Shown here: one piece after another, positions 61,626 through 64,000 of the stretch | Numbering within the stretch: position 1 is the stretch's first letter | How the letters are laid out: the number at the start of each line of letters is the position of its first letter | Origin: Gracilariopsis chorda | Lineage: Eukaryota > Rhodophyta > Florideophyceae > Gracilariales > Gracilariaceae | Assembly (NCBI GenBank): GCA_003194525.1 | Contig: NBIV01000122.1 | Location: forward strand, 1 to 64,000 | Direction: 5' to 3' | Length of the DNA stretch: 64,000 nucleotides | Notes under the pieces: generated by a model | Told to the model about the DNA's origin: nothing | Seen by the model: the letters and a program-made list of their open reading frames with translations, nothing else | Database searches by the model: none | Made by a program: the position numbers and the translations under genes

Positions 61626-62815
61626 ATGCATGCCAATAAGCCAAACGAGATAATTCAATTTGACTACTGTTACATGAAACGCGGAGAGAAAGAGCTTCTG
61701 TACGTCCTAATCTTCAAGGACGACCTGTCGGGATACGTTTGGCTGAAGCCTACATCAGACGATGACGCAGAAAACACAGCAGAAGTACTGCTGGACTGGT
61801 TCGCATTTTTCGGAGTGCTGAAATGTTGGGTATCCGACAAAGGAAGCCATTTCAAGAATCAGCTATTGAAACAGGTCGCCGAAGCACTGAAGGCTAATCA
61901 CCATTTCACACTCCCGTACTGTCCCTGGACTAATGGATCTGTGGAAGTACTGTGCAGAGTGCTACTAAGAACAACAAGGGCGATACTGTCTGAGTTTCAA
62001 ATGCCGCAAAAGCCCTGGCCGTCAATCCTTCCTCTAGTCCAGTCTGCCCTGAATAATTCCCCCATGCGTACAATGAACGGAAAATGTCCTCCAACGATTT
62101 TCACTGGCTTACCACGGGACTCACCACTCTCTGCCATTTTCAGAGATCATGAAGTGGTGACCACAAAAAGTGTCGAAGAAGCGAGAGGTACAGCCTTAAT
62201 TGATACCCAGAAGTTGCACGAATCACTCTCACATCTTCACAGAGAGTGTGCTTGCCTAGCAGATAAGCGCAGAAAGGCTGCAGTAGACTCTCACATTCAC
62301 AAAACAGGAATCAGAAGCATCAATTTCTCAAAGGGAGATTTCGTACTTCGAGGTGTCTTGGAGAACCATGCTGGTTCAAAACTCAATGTGAAATGGCATG
62401 GGCCTTTTAGAGGTACACTCTGCAGCGACAACTACGTCTTTCAAGTCGAGGAATTGTTGTCAGGGAAGAAAGAGTTGGTTCATGGACGCCGTTTGAAGTT
62501 TTACAGCAACAAAGATTTTATGGTTACTCAAGAAATCAAGGATCATCTTGTGTATCAAGCAAACGAGTTACTGACTATCGATGAATTCAAGGACATTGGT
62601 CGCAACGCTGGCGTTTCAGAACTACTTGTGAAGTGGAAAGGTTTTACAGACGATGAAACATAATTTATATCTATCGAATCACTCAAGGAAGTTGTACCCG
62701 TACTACTGAAAGAATACCTGGAAGATCTGCAAATGTCAGGAACCCAGCGTCAGCGAAAAATTGCTCGCTACATTGAACTACACTACTCAAACGGGTCGTT
62801 TGATTATGGGGGTCT
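61626..62815 (+). pseudogene. T3 integrase core and chromodomain, stop-interrupted
   Basis: 345 open residues: D in Q-F-D-Y-C-Y, D in V-S-D-K-G-S-H-F and E in N-G-S-V-E-V-L are all present. The chromodomain starts L-L-V-K-W-K-G-F-T-D-D-E-T, where TAA (62661-62663) replaces Asp-Trp of E-T-D-W. The frame then continues to the T3 end. Confidence 0.87.
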
Positions 62816-63124
62816 GTTAACTATTGCAGCAATTTCTGAAAGTGGAAACAGTTGTTTCCGGAAGAAGCACCAAAATTCAAACTGAAGCAGTTTGAATCGC
62901 GTGGTAGCCCACGCAGTGCAAACGCATCCTACGCAGTCGTAGCTGGGCTTCTAGAAGAAAGCTGCGCGCAATAGAACTAGAGAATAAATAAGCCTGCCTT
63001 CGGAGAGAACTCTGAAAAAAGGGGGCAGAACTCAGAGAGAGACATCTGAGCCTTTTCTCCCTGTTTTCTTCTGCTTACCGCACTAATCAGACAGACTTCA
63101 ACCGCGTATCGTATCCGACCAACA
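62815..63124 (+). repeat. T3 3' LTR
   Basis: 310 bp, TGTTAACTATTG ... CCAACA, about 7% different from the 5' LTR by eye. Confidence 0.94.
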
Positions 63125-64000
63125 GTCTTCCTCAAGAGGTGCATCTCCTGGGACGACCGGTGTAACCCTGGCGACGACGCCGGATTTTTCCGAGACGCTC
63201 AGTATATCACCGTGATTGCGCGGAGAATTCAGAACTTCGATCTCCAAAGTTTGGAAAACGTTCCCGTTATGAACAGTTCTCAAGTCCGGCACTGTAGAGC
63301 CAGGGACTTACGTTGCAAGAGATGCATTCCTGCCTTCCACCCTCAAGAGGGTCTCTTCAGTTTCCAGAGTTGCTGGTTTCCCAACGCGTGCGTTGCCCAC
63401 TACCAGCGGTGCGGATGGTGCTGAGGAATCCGTTTTGGCCAGAAATTCCGTCGACGACTGTTCTGCGACAACACCCTGGTGAGGGGTTTGCGAAACGATA
63501 CCGCTATCCTGATTCAAGGAATTTCCCTGGTTCAGGGGTACAGAAGTCGATGTTGGCCCACTCTCCCGTATCATAAGGTGGAACTGCGTCGTTCCGAAGC
63601 CCTGTGTGGGGGATTGCGAGGCTCCCTCGGCCTTCCGTGTCCCATGGTGAGGTTCCATATTACCTTTCCGTGTGTCACGGCTCAAATCCCATTGCGACGG
63701 TAGTAAATTTCTATCGTAGCGATAATTCCCCTCCCCCTCCATAGACGGAGCAAGGGGAGTAGCAGTAGGATATCCAGCATGGCGGGTGTAGATGCCCGCC
63801 GAAGGGGCGGCAGTGTTAGGAGTAGAGAAAGGTCCGTTTGGACATGAATGATCCGGCGGAGCCGGGGGTTCCGACAAAGTTGGTAAATCTGAGAGGCCCC
63901 GAGTAGGTTGCGGTAGAGTAGTCGGTCCTTCTGGTGTGGGGGCGTCTGTGGTTACTGAGTCCATAGAGACTGGTTTCTTTGTTTCCATGACGACCTCAGA

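Larger units (their letters stand above)
57803..63124 (+). mobile_element. T3: full-length but decayed chromodomain Ty3 element, TSD GTCTT
   Basis: LTRs 57803-58112 and 62815-63124, both 310 bp, TGTTAACTA ... CCAACA; GTCTT at 57798-57802 and 63125-63129. The LTRs differ at about 21 positions by eye (near 7%), so it is the oldest complete Ty3 insertion here. The polyprotein has many stops and frameshifts from Gag to chromodomain. PPT attatgggggtc precedes the 3' LTR. It lies inside gene H. Confidence 0.96.
57050..63988 (-). pseudogene. Gene H: chromodomain protein relic, split by T3
   Basis: Upstream part 63988-63125: starts METKK, Pro/Ser/Thr-rich, with a TAA at 63310 (followed by gtc, so the tract could also be a gtaagt splice donor) and coding-like sequence on both sides. 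Removing T3 and one GTCTT copy joins codon GAC (63127-63125) to ATC (57797) in frame. The downstream part has T-A-G-Y-W-V-Q-T-K and stops at 57579, about 57546 and 57516. A chromodomain follows at about 57230-57070 (V-I-D-R-I-V-G, L-R-Y-R-D-R-W-Y-G-Y-D, then a TAG at a Glu position, then E-P-I-E-H-L-P). Either a decayed host gene or the end of another element; no RT or integrase is seen. Confidence 0.55.

Noticed and set aside
1..64000. tRNA or rRNA genes and CRISPR arrays
   Set aside because: No cloverleaf with proper A and B boxes, no rRNA core words and no short regularly spaced repeats were found.

Overview
The window is nuclear DNA of a eukaryote and is a graveyard of nested retrotransposons. 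Seven LTR-retrotransposon insertions or relics carrying chromodomains or chromodomain-type Ty3/gypsy domains, three Ty1/copia-type elements, a solo LTR and several non-LTR (LINE) 3' ends account for about two thirds of it. Introns with GT..AG signals, TATA-box LTR promoters and LINE tails exclude a prokaryote. The species cannot be fixed from the sequence. A repeat-rich protist, alga or oomycete-like organism is my guess, because the main Ty3 family has an unusual W-x-D-D reverse transcriptase box and a C-terminal chromodomain; this is inference.

Layout. 1-1.25 kb: tandem satellite of about 184 bp. 1.25-3.9 kb: no recognisable gene. 3.9-6.5 kb: LINE tail abutting a decayed Ty3 relic (T0). 6.6-12.06 kb: Ty3 element T1 (TSD GTTCA). 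12.49-17.92 kb: Ty3 element T2 (TSD GACCG), nearly identical LTRs and a single nonsense codon. 18.4-20.7 kb: 5'-truncated Ty3 relic T4, interrupted by copia element C1 (20.72-25.76 kb, minus strand, TSD ACAGT). 25.78-31.18 kb: copia element C2 (minus), itself carrying a 778-bp solo LTR (TSD GTGAT). 31.6-42.85 kb: large inverted repeat with 2.9-kb arms and a 5.4-kb spacer; the arms hold a LINE 3' end and a small Cys/Arg-rich gene with a TATA box, and a third diverged copy of that gene lies in the spacer. 42.85-46.87 kb: mostly unrecognised, with one plausible two-exon host-like gene on the minus strand. 46.87-54.2 kb: copia relic C3, split in its reverse transcriptase by an apparently intact chromovirus (G1, 48.45-53.70 kb, TSD CCGAG). 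54.2-64 kb: a decayed convergent gene pair (G on plus, H on minus, H with a chromodomain), H being split by Ty3 element T3 (57.80-63.12 kb, TSD GTCTT).

The elements work as self-contained units: LTR promoter, Gag, protease, RT/RNase H and integrase, then 3' polypurine tract. The most informative signals are regulatory. G1 has a textbook -1 frameshift site (A AAA AAC, 7-nt spacer, 7-bp hairpin) exactly at the gag stop. C1 starts gag inside its own 5' LTR and has a primer-binding site matching the anticodon arm of initiator tRNA-Met. The Ty3 elements T1-T3 have no TGG primer site but share a 12-nt palindrome across the LTR/internal junction. LTRs of several unrelated families carry a hairpin just downstream of the TATA box, with compensatory change between C1 and C3.
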